From positions 62,001-126,000 of the forward strand of contig NC_017946.1 in NCBI RefSeq assembly GCF_000263735.1: a stretch of DNA of 64,000 nucleotides, in the 5' to 3' direction. Position 1 is the stretch's first letter, and the number at the start of each line of letters is the position of its first letter. Of this stretch, positions 18,574 to 27,571 are shown one piece after another. The notes beneath the pieces were generated by a model, which saw only the letters and a program-made list of their open reading frames with translations, was not told the origin of the DNA and did no database searches. The stretch comes from Pyrococcus sp. ST04 (GTDB taxonomy: Archaea > Methanobacteriota_B > Thermococci > Thermococcales > Thermococcaceae). The translations under genes were made by a program, and so were the position numbers.

Positions 18574-19668
18574 CTATATTATAGCCTTTTCGGTATCTTT
18601 GTCAAACACGTGGACCTTGTCAACATCTATGACCACATTGACCTCACTCCCGACCTGGAGTGGGATGTGCCCTGGAAGCTTTACTTTTATCAGCTCGTCC
18701 CCAATGACGACATGGACTATCGTATCAGTACCCAAGGCTTCAACGAAGTCCACTCTTCCTCTAACTTTAGTCGTCCTTTTCATGTGGGCCATCTCTCCAA
18801 CTCCTTCTATTATCATGTGCTCTGGCCTTATCCCAAAGAGAACGGTTTTGCCTATGTAATCCCTCAGGAGTTCCATAATGTCCTGTGGAAGCTCTATTTT
18901 AAACCCTCTTCCTTCCAGGTAACCCTCGGCCACTGACACTTCAAGGATATTCATTTCGGGGGCTCCGATAAAGGTCGCAACGAAGACTGAGTTTGGGTTA
19001 AGGTACACTTCGGTTGGAGGGCCAACTTGAAGTAGTCTCCCTTGATTCATTACGGCTATTCTGTCACCCATTGTCATGGCCTCCACTTGGTCGTGGGTTA
19101 CGTATATCGTCGTAACCTTTAGTCTCTGCTGGAGCTTCTTTATTTCAGCCCTCATCGCTACTCTCAGCTTAGCATCCAAGTTACTTAGCGGCTCATCCAT
19201 AAGGAGAACTTCGGGCTCAACAACTATTGCCCTGGCAACGGCAACCCTCTGCCTCTGCCCACCGGAAAGCTGGGCCGGATACCTATTGAGCAGGTTCTCT
19301 ATCTGAAGCAGTTCAGCCGCCCATCTGACTTTTTTATCGATTTCCTCCTTTGGAACTTTCTTTATCTTAAGTGGAAAGGCTATGTTATCATAAACCGTCA
19401 TGTGAGGCCACACAGCATAGCTCTGAAAGACCATGCTTATGTTTCTGTCCTTTGGTGGGAGGTACGTAACATCCCTGTCCCCAAAGTATATCTTCCCTCT
19501 CGTGGGCTCCTCAAGACCCGCTATCATCCTCAAGGTAGTTGTCTTTCCACACCCACTTGGTCCCAGGAGAACCAGAAACTCTCCATCCCTTATCGTAAGG
19601 GTCAAATCGTTCACGGCAGTAAAGTCACCAAACTTTTTAGTCAAGTTTTCAAGCCTAACTTCCACCAT
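18574..19668 (-). CDS. sugar ABC transporter ATP-binding protein (MalK-like, PH0022-like)
   Basis: ATPase of a CUT1-type sugar importer. The 364-residue protein has Walker A GPSGCGKTT (about residue 38), signature LSGGQRQRVAVARA, Walker B VLLMDEPLSNLDA, an H-loop in THDQVEAM, and a C-terminal regulatory TOBE-like region. From memory it is close to P. horikoshii PH0022, whose structure was solved. ATG 19668 is chosen because AGGTGA sits 5 bases upstream; the stop codon of the permease gene is only 5 bases before it. It is the last gene of the four-gene transporter operon. Confidence 0.95.
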   Translation of the reverse strand: MVEVRLENLTKKFGDFTAVNDLTLTIRDGEFLVLLGPSGCGKTTTLRMIAGLEEPTRGKIYFGDRDVTYLPPKDRNISMVFQSYAVWPHMTVYDNIAFPLKIKKVPKEEIDKKVRWAAELLQIENLLNRYPAQLSGGQRQRVAVARAIVVEPEVLLMDEPLSNLDAKLRVAMRAEIKKLQQRLKVTTIYVTHDQVEAMTMGDRIAVMNQGRLLQVGPPTEVYLNPNSVFVATFIGAPEMNILEVSVAEGYLEGRGFKIELPQDIMELLRDYIGKTVLFGIRPEHMIIEGVGEMAHMKRTTKVRGRVDFVEALGTDTIVHVVIGDELIKVKLPGHIPLQVGSEVNVVIDVDKVHVFDKDTEKAII

Positions 19669-19673
19669 GATCA

Positions 19674-20507
19674 TCACCTCAGCGTTATACCCCACATCGT
19701 TACAAGATACCTCCTAGCGAAGAATATGAACAGCATTGCTGGTAGTATCATTATGAAAGCCGCTGCAAACTTGTAATATGCTGGAGCAGCACCTCCAGCT
19801 GCCCCTGCGACTATAGAGAGTATCTGGGCTGGGAGAGTTCTGTTCTTGAGTGTAAGGATTGAGGCTACAAAAACTTCGTTCCAGCTCATGACGAAGGTGA
19901 ACATAGCGGCCGCCGCCAGTCCAGGTAGTGCTAATGGCAGTGTTATGCTCTTAAAGGCCCCAAATCTAGTCAAACCAAATACCATGGCAGCCTCTTCCAA
20001 CTCCTTATCGACTCCAGCAAAGATACTCGAGGTTATCAGCACAACGAAGGGGAGTGCCATTGCCGTGTGGGCAAGTGCAACACCGAAGAGGGTGTCAATA
20101 AGGTTCAACTTTATGTACAAAACCACTAGAGGGATTGCCATAACTGGAATTGGGAACATTCTAAGAGCTATTATCGAGAGTTTTATAGTATCCTTCCCCC
20201 TAAACGCATACCTAGCTATCGCATACCCCGCTGGAATACCAAGGGCAAAGCTTATCACTATTGTTAAAACGGCAACTATCACGCTGTTCTTTATTCCATC
20301 CCAAGCACCTAACGTGAAGAGGATAACCTTTACCCATTCGGTTGTGAAATGAGTTGGTATAACCTTGTGAGGGTTGTAGTAGTCGGCCTTTGTTGAGAAT
20401 GCATAGAGGGCAGATACTATTATTGGTATCAATATCCAAGCAACCACTGTAAATATGAAAGCGTAGAAGGCTATTTTCTTCAGCATGAACTTTGTCCTAT
20501 CGTTCAT
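19674..20507 (-). CDS. sugar ABC transporter permease (MalG-like)
   Basis: Inner-membrane permease of the CUT1 sugar importer, 277 residues, with about six hydrophobic segments. The EAA loop that docks on the ATPase is visible as EEAAMVFGLTRFGAFKSITLPLALPG around residue 180. It starts with ATG after GAGGTGAG and overlaps the end of the preceding permease gene by 4 bases, indicating translational coupling. Together with the other permease it would form the translocation pore. Confidence 0.93.
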   Translation of the reverse strand: MNDRTKFMLKKIAFYAFIFTVVAWILIPIIVSALYAFSTKADYYNPHKVIPTHFTTEWVKVILFTLGAWDGIKNSVIVAVLTIVISFALGIPAGYAIARYAFRGKDTIKLSIIALRMFPIPVMAIPLVVLYIKLNLIDTLFGVALAHTAMALPFVVLITSSIFAGVDKELEEAAMVFGLTRFGAFKSITLPLALPGLAAAAMFTFVMSWNEVFVASILTLKNRTLPAQILSIVAGAAGGAAPAYYKFAAAFIMILPAMLFIFFARRYLVTMWGITLR

Positions 20508-21352
20508 GTCCTCACCTCCAAGTATTCAGCCTTGAGGAACTTGACGTACAAGGCACCGAGGAGTAACGATAGTAAGGCTATCGTCAGGGCATAGATTGAA
20601 GCCACTCCATAGTCCTTTATTTCCGTGAGCTGGTAGAAACCCTCTCCCGCCAGAACTGGTATATCCCTTCCAGCGAGTATCCAGACGACACCGAAGACCT
20701 GCATTGCAAATAGAGTTCTAATTATCAGGGCACTCTGGATGCTCGGCTTTAGCATTGGAATGACTATCCTCCTAAGCCTAGTCCAATATCCCGCCCCAAA
20801 CACTTCAGCCGCCTCAAGGTACTCCTTACTTATCATTTGAAGGCCCGCGAGTATAATCACGAAGACTATTGCCGTAGCCCTCCAAACCTCCGCAATGACT
20901 ATCGCTAGAAACTCCATCATTCTGTACTCATAACCAAAGAAGTGTATTGGTTGACTGATCAGCCCTAGGTTCATGAGTAACTTGTTCATAAACCCATAAT
21001 CAGAAAGCATCGTGTACCAGATCAAACCGGCAGCAACATCGCTTATTGTAAGAGGAATTATTAATGCATATATCGTGAAGTCCTTCCCCTTGAATGTCCT
21101 GTTTACGGCCAACGCTAGAACCAATGCAAGTATAAGCTGTATGGGCACTATGGCTACTGCTAAGAGAATCGTGTACTTAAGAGCCTGCCAAAACGTTGGA
21201 TCGGAAGTTGCCCTCCTTATAGTATCTAAAGAAAACGCTCCATTCTTTGTGAATGCTAAGTAGAGTGCCTGAAGTAATGGATAGCCAATGAAAAATGCTA
21301 GATACGCAACGGCTGGTGCCAGAAGCAAGTAGGGGATGTGCCTCGTCTTCAT
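20504..21352 (-). CDS. sugar ABC transporter permease (MalF-like)
   Basis: First permease of the sugar importer, 282 residues, with six likely membrane helices starting with LLLAPAVAYLAFFIGYP. The EAA-type loop reads EAAEVFGAGYWTRLRRIVIPMLKPS near residue 195. I prefer ATG 21352 over the TTG two codons earlier, since GGAGG lies 8 bases upstream. It follows the binding-protein gene with a short gap and overlaps the next permease by 4 bases. Confidence 0.92.
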   Translation of the reverse strand: MKTRHIPYLLLAPAVAYLAFFIGYPLLQALYLAFTKNGAFSLDTIRRATSDPTFWQALKYTILLAVAIVPIQLILALVLALAVNRTFKGKDFTIYALIIPLTISDVAAGLIWYTMLSDYGFMNKLLMNLGLISQPIHFFGYEYRMMEFLAIVIAEVWRATAIVFVIILAGLQMISKEYLEAAEVFGAGYWTRLRRIVIPMLKPSIQSALIIRTLFAMQVFGVVWILAGRDIPVLAGEGFYQLTEIKDYGVASIYALTIALLSLLLGALYVKFLKAEYLEVRT

Positions 21353-21405
21353 AGGCAATTCCTCCTAATATTAAAACAAAAAATAGAAACCAGAGAGAAA
21401 AGATA

Positions 21406-22692
21406 TCACGGCTCAGGTACTCCTTTCTCCTTGAATAAGTTGTGGAGCTTTGGTCCAAGTTCACTTAAGACCTTCTGTGGATCTTCTCCCTGGAGGACTA
21501 TCCTCTTGAAGGCTTCTCTGTAAATTCCGCTGAACTCACCACCTTTCTCGCCAAGATTCGGAATCATTACCACAAGAGCATCCTTTGTGGATGACTGGGC
21601 AGTGACACCCTTTACTAAGATCTTGAGCGGCCCTTCTGGAACGGCATCAGCAGCCTCCTTCACTGTTGGGAAGAATCCAACTTTTTCGAGGATCTTAACT
21701 TGAGTTTCTGGCTTTGTCAAGTAGTCAATAAGCTTCCAAGCTTCATCTGGGTGTGGGGCATTCTTTGGAATTGCGAGCCCAGCTAGAACGACTATGAATC
21801 CTCTTCCCTTTGGTCCTCTTGGAACTGGAACAACTACAAACTGGTCAGGCTTAGTAGTTATTGCGTTCTTTATTCTAGCGGTGTGATCCCAAGCTATCAA
21901 GACCTCACCCTGAAGCAATGGGTCTGCCATGGCATCCCAGGTTGTTGAGGCTGGGTTTGTGTACTTCCAAAGCTCCTTGAAGTAGTTCCACATTTCAATT
22001 GCCTCTGGGCTGTCGAACTTCTTAGCCTCATATCCTGTAAAGCTCGGATATAGGTAACCGTGAATGAACCTGTGGAGAAGTCCCTTAGGTCCTGCTGGAA
22101 GTCCAAACGCCTTCTTTCCGGTCTTTTCATATATGTTCTTTACCCACTCCAAAAGGGCCTCATAAGTCCACTTTTCTGTTCCTTGAATAACATCCTGCTC
22201 TGTCAGTCCAGATGGGAGGTACTTGAAAGCCTCCTTGTTAACTACCATGACATAGGTTGCACTCATCCATGGAACGTAGAAGACCTTACCGTTCTTGTCA
22301 GTTGCATACTTCATGTAGCTCTCAATAAACGTCCTTCCTTGAAGCGTCTTTACCTTGTCGGTTAAGTCCGTGAGCCAGCCCTTTGCATTGAAGTAATCTA
22401 ATCCACCGTGAAGATCTGCAACAACATCGATAGTTACCTTTCCAGAGCTCTCCTCACCCTCAAGTCTCGTGGCCAGATCGCTATAGCTTATTGGCACAAA
22501 CTCTACATCAATTCCAGTCTCATCCTTGAATGGCGGAATTAGCTCATTAAGAACAAATGCCCTCTCTTCTGGTGGGTTCAGCTGGGTGGAGGCCCAGACA
22601 ATCTTTGTGGGTCCTCCGCCCCCAATGCACCCGCTAACAAAAACGGCCGCGACTAAAAGAGCCGCGACTAGTACTCCCACGGCCCTCTTCAT
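21406..22692 (-). CDS. sugar ABC transporter substrate-binding lipoprotein
   Basis: Extracellular solute-binding protein (family 1), 428 residues, feeding the CUT1 importer encoded downstream. A signal peptide ends at lipobox FVSGC (Cys22), followed by a glycine linker and the periplasmic-binding-protein-like domain (FVPISYSDLATRLEGE; later ATYVMVVNKEAFKYLP). It heads the four-gene operon and has a GGTGAG ribosome binding site. The sugar is not evident; no TrmB-type TATCAC-N5-GTGATA site is present upstream, so maltose/trehalose regulation of the usual kind is not supported. Confidence 0.92.
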   Translation of the reverse strand: MKRAVGVLVAALLVAAVFVSGCIGGGGPTKIVWASTQLNPPEERAFVLNELIPPFKDETGIDVEFVPISYSDLATRLEGEESSGKVTIDVVADLHGGLDYFNAKGWLTDLTDKVKTLQGRTFIESYMKYATDKNGKVFYVPWMSATYVMVVNKEAFKYLPSGLTEQDVIQGTEKWTYEALLEWVKNIYEKTGKKAFGLPAGPKGLLHRFIHGYLYPSFTGYEAKKFDSPEAIEMWNYFKELWKYTNPASTTWDAMADPLLQGEVLIAWDHTARIKNAITTKPDQFVVVPVPRGPKGRGFIVVLAGLAIPKNAPHPDEAWKLIDYLTKPETQVKILEKVGFFPTVKEAADAVPEGPLKILVKGVTAQSSTKDALVVMIPNLGEKGGEFSGIYREAFKRIVLQGEDPQKVLSELGPKLHNLFKEKGVPEP

Positions 22693-22755
22693 GCTTACTC
22701 ACCAAAGTATATAAACTATATCCACCTTTATTTACTTTTCCCTTCTATGCCTCAT

Positions 22756-22771
22756 TTCCCAAAAATGGGAA
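22756..22771. promoter_or_regulatory. small palindrome between sugar transporter and TPR genes
   Basis: The inverted repeat TTCCCA-AAAA-TGGGAA lies 64 bases upstream of the binding-protein ATG, just upstream of an AT-rich TATA-like GTAAATAAAG read on the minus strand. Its place fits an activator or repressor site for the sugar transporter operon. The arms are only six bases, so it could be chance. Confidence 0.35.
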
Positions 22772-22870
22772 TTGAACATCCTTATTTTAATTCAAGTAGG
22801 CACGGCTGAAAATTTTAACAAAATCCTAACATTTTTAACGAAAGTTAGGGATGCCTAAATTGGTGGTGAC

Positions 22871-23893
22871 ATGAAGGAAATAACAAGAATTTGGGAAGAG
22901 GCGATAAGCGAGAAGAATTGTGAAAAGTTGCTTGATATATTTGACGATTACCTAGACACAATAGAGGACGAAGACAAACTAAGAGAAGAACTTAAGAGGG
23001 CAGGAGAAGTCGCCGTTGAATGCGAAAACTTCGACCTTCTCCATGAGATAGCCCATACATATGAGCATCTAGGTGAAGTTGAAAAGGGGATAGAACTTTA
23101 CAAAAAAGTGCTTGAAAAAAGGAAAAATGACAAAGAAAAGTACGCAGAAGCACTTTACTATCTGGCGGATGCCTATGAACACTTCGGAATGCCGGAAGAA
23201 GCATTGAAGACATACGAAGAACTGCTTAGAGTTGAAGAAGAGCTCGGAAATGAAAAGGAGAAGGCACTAACACTAGCCAATATAGCAATAGTGAAGGATG
23301 AACTCGAAAACGTCGAAGAAGCAATAAGGCTCATGGAAAAGGCCAGGGATATATTTGCAAAGCTCAAAGATGAGAAAAACTACCTGATAAGCCTAATAGA
23401 CTTAGCCCACTTCAACTATGAGCTTGGAAAGTACGACGAAGCTATGGAGCTAATTCAAGAAGTCCTCAGGAATCCTATTGATAAGGAGGTTGAAGTTCAC
23501 TCAAGGCTCGTCGAAAGTGAAATATACGCCGGAAAAGGGGAAAACAAGAAAGCCGCAATCAGCCTCAGAAAAGCCCTCCAGAGAGCTGAAGATGATGAAG
23601 AGCTGTTTGGGATTGCATTCGAATCGGTACTCGACTTTATAGAGGGGCTGTTTAATGAAGGGAATTACAATGCACTCAAGGAAGTCTCCCCAATATTCGC
23701 AGAGCTTTTCGAGGACGATACAAGAGAATTCTTCAAAGCGATAGAAAAACTAGCCGAATGGAGACTGGGAGATGAGAATGCTAAGGTTGAGTTTGAAGAG
23801 TTGTATAAGAGGATTGAGAATGAGGATCTGAAGGCAATGTTGGATGAGTGGAAAAGACCAAAGCTGAGCCTCGGTCTGGGGCTCAGCCTTTAA
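22871..23893 (+). CDS. tetratricopeptide repeat (TPR) protein
   Basis: A 340-residue, acidic, all-helical protein built of TPR units. Several 34-residue repeats can be recognised, for example ALYYLADAYEHFGMPEEALK and SLIDLAHFNYELGKYDEAME between residues 90 and 200. TPR proteins mediate protein-protein contacts; the partner is unknown. ATG follows GGTGGTGAC. The gene ends 4 bases into the convergent EF-1beta gene. The C terminus (LSLGLGLSL) is unusually hydrophobic and repetitive. Confidence 0.85.
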   Translation: MKEITRIWEEAISEKNCEKLLDIFDDYLDTIEDEDKLREELKRAGEVAVECENFDLLHEIAHTYEHLGEVEKGIELYKKVLEKRKNDKEKYAEALYYLADAYEHFGMPEEALKTYEELLRVEEELGNEKEKALTLANIAIVKDELENVEEAIRLMEKARDIFAKLKDEKNYLISLIDLAHFNYELGKYDEAMELIQEVLRNPIDKEVEVHSRLVESEIYAGKGENKKAAISLRKALQRAEDDEELFGIAFESVLDFIEGLFNEGNYNALKEVSPIFAELFEDDTREFFKAIEKLAEWRLGDENAKVEFEELYKRIENEDLKAMLDEWKRPKLSLGLGLSL

Positions 23894-24165
23894 ATCCTAG
23901 AGACAGTCTCAACTTCAGCGCTCTCTACGTTTTCTACCTTTCTGAACTTCTCTGCAACCTCATCGAAAGAATAACCCTCTTCGTCCTTGCCGAGGATGTG
24001 GAACTTCAGTGCCACTAAACCAAAGGCTATTGGCTCCCTCTCAACTTTAGCAAGCCCGTACTTCTCTGGAATTACTGCTTTAAGCTTCTCTTCGAGCTCA
24101 TCAAGGTTCACATCTGGGCTCGTTGGCATAACCTTAATGACACCAACAAGGTTGAAATCGCTCAT
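23890..24165 (-). CDS. ef1b: elongation factor 1-beta
   Basis: Guanine nucleotide exchange factor for EF-1alpha in archaeal translation. The 91-residue length is typical of the archaeal protein, which is only the C-terminal exchange domain of eukaryotic EF-1B. Recognisable segments are VIKVMPTSPDVNLDELEEKL and IAFGLVALKFHILGKDE, ending in VENVESAEVETVSRI. It starts one base after the zinc-ribbon gene ends, so the two are co-transcribed. Confidence 0.95.
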   Translation of the reverse strand: MSDFNLVGVIKVMPTSPDVNLDELEEKLKAVIPEKYGLAKVEREPIAFGLVALKFHILGKDEEGYSFDEVAEKFRKVENVESAEVETVSRI

Positions 24166-24357
24166 TCACGGTCCCTCCCATCCACACTTGGGGCATTTGT
24201 AGGGCTTTGCAAGAACCCTACAGGTTTCACATCTCCAGATTATTGCTTCCCCACAGTTGGGGCACACAAAGTGAGTGGCATGCTCCCTAGGCGTGATCTC
24301 CCTTCCACATGACGTACATACGGGTATCTCGAACTTCATCTCAACTGCCTGTGCCAA
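24166..24357 (-). CDS. small zinc-ribbon protein
   Basis: A protein of about 63 residues with four CXXC pairs: CTSC, CPNC, CETC and CPKC. This arrangement is typical of the archaeal HVO_2753-type double zinc fingers that accompany EF-1beta genes. I start at TTG 24357 because a strong GGAGGTGA lies 5 bases upstream; an ATG six codons later ([11 protein letters not shown]) is the alternative. A role in translation is suggested only by the operon with EF-1beta. Confidence 0.82.
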   Translation of the reverse strand: MAQAVEMKFEIPVCTSCGREITPREHATHFVCPNCGEAIIWRCETCRVLAKPYKCPKCGWEGP

Positions 24358-24454
24358 TCCACTCACCTCCAGAAGCGAAGGTTTTTTCTTCAACTGTCAT
24401 CGGGTTGAGGAGTTCACTTATAAACCTTTTCCCAAAGGAAGGTTGGGGAAGGGT

Positions 24455-25288
24455 GTGGAGGTTAAGGCACTTATAGAAATAATGAGACCCCACAACTGTA
24501 TCCTCGCGGGCATAGTTGGAATACTTGGAGCATTAGTTGCATACGAGGGGATACCTCCCCTGGAAAAGCTACTCTTAATCTTTGCTGTGGTATATTTTGG
24601 CTGTTCAGCTGGAAATACTATAAATGATTACTTTGACTTCGAGATCGACAAAATCAATAGGCCAGAAAGACCAATCCCAAGGGGAGCCCTCAGTAGAAGG
24701 GCAGCTTTTTATTATGCAATTCTCCAATACGGACTTGGCCTGCTCCTTGCAGGCTTTCTAGGGGTAAAGGCCTTTGCATTTGCCCTAGGAGCATATGCAT
24801 TAACCTTCGTATATGCATGGAAACTCAAGCCCCTCCCCTTCATAGGGAACATTGCAGTGGCAACACTAACGGGGGTAACCCCAATATACGGAGCCCTAGG
24901 AGTTGGAAGGATAGGACTTGCAGGATATCTAGCAGTCTGTGCCTTCTTGGTTAACGTGGCTAGGGAGATAATGAAAGATATAGAAGACGTTGAAGGAGAT
25001 AGAGAAATCGGAGCGAGAACCCTACCAATAGTCCTTGGCAAGAAAAAGGCAGGCATTATAGCATCGATTTTTGGATTTAGTACTGTTATCGCATCTTTCC
25101 TCCCCGTAAAAGCTGGTATAGGGCTAGGTTATGCCCCAATGATAATAGTTGATGGAATGATAATAAAAGCGAGCATTGACGTCCTTATAAATCCAGAAAG
25201 AGCCAGCAAAGGACAGAAACTCCTGAAGGTGGCCACCTTCATAGCAGTTATAAGTTTCCTACTCGGAGCATTAACCAAGGGGGTGTGA
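24455..25288 (+). CDS. digeranylgeranylglyceryl phosphate synthase (UbiA prenyltransferase)
   Basis: Membrane prenyltransferase that attaches the second geranylgeranyl chain in archaeal ether-lipid synthesis. The 277 residues have many hydrophobic helices and both aspartate-rich motifs: NDYFDFEIDKINRPERP near residue 58 and DIEDVEGDREIGARTLP near residue 178. The GTG start at 24455 gives the usual family length; the reading frame is open far upstream but that part covers the divergent zinc-ribbon gene. A short gene of unknown function follows 3 bases later. Confidence 0.92.
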   Translation: MEVKALIEIMRPHNCILAGIVGILGALVAYEGIPPLEKLLLIFAVVYFGCSAGNTINDYFDFEIDKINRPERPIPRGALSRRAAFYYAILQYGLGLLLAGFLGVKAFAFALGAYALTFVYAWKLKPLPFIGNIAVATLTGVTPIYGALGVGRIGLAGYLAVCAFLVNVAREIMKDIEDVEGDREIGARTLPIVLGKKKAGIIASIFGFSTVIASFLPVKAGIGLGYAPMIIVDGMIIKASIDVLINPERASKGQKLLKVATFIAVISFLLGALTKGV

Positions 25289-25291
25289 AGT

Positions 25292-25669
25292 ATGATAGAA
25301 GAGGTTGTAAAAGATAACATAGATAAAGATGGTCTTTGGCTTGTTTTAACATTCAGAACCCCTTATGGTCCCGGGGACACAATGGACAAGCTAGCGAGGG
25401 CTGTTGAGAGTGCCGGATGGAAAATAACATTCAAAGCAAACTGGTGGACGGCAGACATTCCTTATGGACTGGTCAGAATAGATGCAAAAAAAGAAAATAA
25501 GGAAAAAATAATCCTAGGGAAGTGGATATTAGGGAAGGAATGCAAGATAATTAAGGTGGAGAACCTAGACTTGGAAAAAGGAAAGGAAGAGTTTTTCAGG
25601 ATAGTCGATAGCATAACCTCAACACTGATCCACGACCCAGTAATCAGGACTATGAGAGAGCAATACTAA
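25292..25669 (+). CDS. hypothetical protein
   Basis: A 125-residue soluble protein that I do not recognise. It has a mixed alpha/beta look (LWLVLTFRTPYGPGD, ADIPYGLVRIDAKKE) and no cysteines beyond one. ATG follows GGGGGTG, and it begins 3 bases after the DGGGP synthase stop, so it is co-transcribed with that gene. Its 3' end overlaps the convergent tungsten oxidoreductase gene by 20 bases. Confidence 0.75.
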   Translation: MIEEVVKDNIDKDGLWLVLTFRTPYGPGDTMDKLARAVESAGWKITFKANWWTADIPYGLVRIDAKKENKEKIILGKWILGKECKIIKVENLDLEKGKEEFFRIVDSITSTLIHDPVIRTMREQY

Positions 25670-27521
25670 GCTTCAGCCTCTTTCTAACTATCTCCAGAGC
25701 CCTCTCAGCATCTTCGGAAAATTCTGGGTATCCAAGCCTCTTCATCGTCTCCGGTAGAGGAACCCCAAGTTCTTCATGCCATCCCCTTAGTCTGTAGAAC
25801 TCTTTCCTCGCCTCCAAAAAGTCCTCGTAGTCTATAAATGCCTTGTTCCCCTTGGCCGGACCCTCTGGTTCAGGCTCCCACCATCTTTGTGGGATTGAGT
25901 CATCTATTGGAGGAGTTACCCAATCTAGAGCCGCATGTATTCTTGAAATATTTTCAACGGCCCATGCAACTTTCCTCAACTTTTCAATGCTCCACTCCCT
26001 TCCACTCACTATTGAATAGAACTTTGCCAAATCCTCAAGCTTGTAGGGAACGAACTTACACACGCCAAGCATATCAAAGATGTAACTTTCATCCCTGGCC
26101 TCAATTAGGGAGGGAACAAGTTCCTTCGCCGGCCCCTGATTTGGTAGCTGGTGAGGTCTTGGCCATCCCCTCATATGAGATGCCCCAACATCGGCGGTAG
26201 CATAGCTTAAGGCATATGTTCTCCTTCCTCTAGGATCCCATGCAGGGGCTTCGAGACCCTTTACGTGAACAGCAAACTCACATCCCCTACCAAGGATCTC
26301 ACAGGCTCTCTTAACGCCCTCTGCTAAGATTGCTCCTATCCCCCTCCTCTCAGCTATCATCAAAAGTAATTTTTCTTCAGCTTCCTCGTCTCCAAAACCA
26401 GAGACATCAAAACCAATTTCCTCTTTACTTATTAATCCCCTTTCGACTAGCTCAAACAGCCAACCTATAACGTTACCAGCGGCTATACTATCGAGACCTA
26501 GGTCATTTGCCAGATGATTAAAGTAGGCTACGGCAGGAAAGTTAAAAACTCCCGTCGCTGCTCCAAGCATCGCTATGCTCTCATACTCCGGCTTTACCCT
26601 GATCTTTCTCCCCTTGTATTCAACTTCAACGTATCTGGCACACTTTATCGGACAACTTTTCCCATGTATAAACCATTCTGGCTGTATTTCGTACTTCTTA
26701 ACTTCATCTCCAGCCAGCTTACTAGCAAGTTCATCTGGAATGTAGGGCCTTGAGAAATTGTAAGCTGGACTCATTCCAAGAGAAGCGGAACTCCTTAACC
26801 CATCCGTAGTTCCATAGTTTCTCGTGTGTTCATACTTTGGATCCGTAGCATAGCTGTCGTAATACTCCTTCCAAAGCTTTTCATATTCTTCCTTATTGGC
26901 GACCTCAGGTTTTTCTCCAGGTTCAACGACTACAGCCTTCAAGTTCTTACTTCCCATTACAGCCCCAAGACCTCCCCTTCCACTAGCCCTTTCTGAATCA
27001 TACACAATATTAGCTATCCGAACCTTATTTTCCCCAGCTCTCCCTATAGCAGCCACGCTAGAGCCTTCATGCTTTTTCCACAGCTTTAATGTAGTTTCAT
27101 AAACTCCCTTACCCCATATTTCCGAAGCATCCCTAATTTCTGCTTGTCCCTCATAAATGTGAAGATACACGGGCTTCTCGGCTTTACCCTCTATTATCAA
27201 GCCGTCAAAATGTCCCTTTAGTTTAGGACCAAGGGCATCTCCCCCACTAGAATCGCTGATCAATCTAGTTTCAGGACTTTTGCTCACGGCTATTACTTTA
27301 CTTGATCCCGGAATTAAACCAGTCAAAGCACCAGGAACAAAGAGAAGCTTGTTCCCAGGGCTTAAAGGTTCAGTACCAGGGGGCACTTCGGTGTACATAA
27401 GATAGTAACCGAGGCCCTTACCGCCCACGAACTTCTCAATGATGTTATCTTCCAATTTTTCTATTGAAATTTTCTCCTCAGTAAGGTTCACCCTAAGGAT
27501 CTTACCATGGTAACCCTTCAT
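25650..27521 (-). CDS. wor4: tungsten-containing aldehyde ferredoxin oxidoreductase family protein (WOR4-like)
   Basis: A member of the AOR family, which binds a tungstopterin and a [4Fe-4S] cluster and oxidises aldehydes with ferredoxin. The 623-residue protein begins GYHGKILRVNLTEEKISIE and has the pterin-binding SGRGGLGAVMGSKNLKAV (about 178-196) and the cluster cysteines SCPIKCARY (about 290). The second pterin motif lies around WDPRGRRTYALSYATADVG, with a further Cys in GVCKFVPY. Length and the adjacent aldo/keto reductase match my memory of P. furiosus WOR4 (PF1961-PF1960); the physiological substrate of WOR4 is unsettled. Confidence 0.87.
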   Translation of the reverse strand: MKGYHGKILRVNLTEEKISIEKLEDNIIEKFVGGKGLGYYLMYTEVPPGTEPLSPGNKLLFVPGALTGLIPGSSKVIAVSKSPETRLISDSSGGDALGPKLKGHFDGLIIEGKAEKPVYLHIYEGQAEIRDASEIWGKGVYETTLKLWKKHEGSSVAAIGRAGENKVRIANIVYDSERASGRGGLGAVMGSKNLKAVVVEPGEKPEVANKEEYEKLWKEYYDSYATDPKYEHTRNYGTTDGLRSSASLGMSPAYNFSRPYIPDELASKLAGDEVKKYEIQPEWFIHGKSCPIKCARYVEVEYKGRKIRVKPEYESIAMLGAATGVFNFPAVAYFNHLANDLGLDSIAAGNVIGWLFELVERGLISKEEIGFDVSGFGDEEAEEKLLLMIAERRGIGAILAEGVKRACEILGRGCEFAVHVKGLEAPAWDPRGRRTYALSYATADVGASHMRGWPRPHQLPNQGPAKELVPSLIEARDESYIFDMLGVCKFVPYKLEDLAKFYSIVSGREWSIEKLRKVAWAVENISRIHAALDWVTPPIDDSIPQRWWEPEPEGPAKGNKAFIDYEDFLEARKEFYRLRGWHEELGVPLPETMKRLGYPEFSEDAERALEIVRKRLKLSIALS

Positions 27522-27571
27522 TTATGACCACCTTTATTATAACGCTGAGACAACTATCTTAATAACATTTT

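Noticed and set aside
22693-22870. TrmB-type operator (TATCAC-N5-GTGATA) for the sugar transporter
   Set aside because: I searched the intergenic region by eye and found no such sequence.
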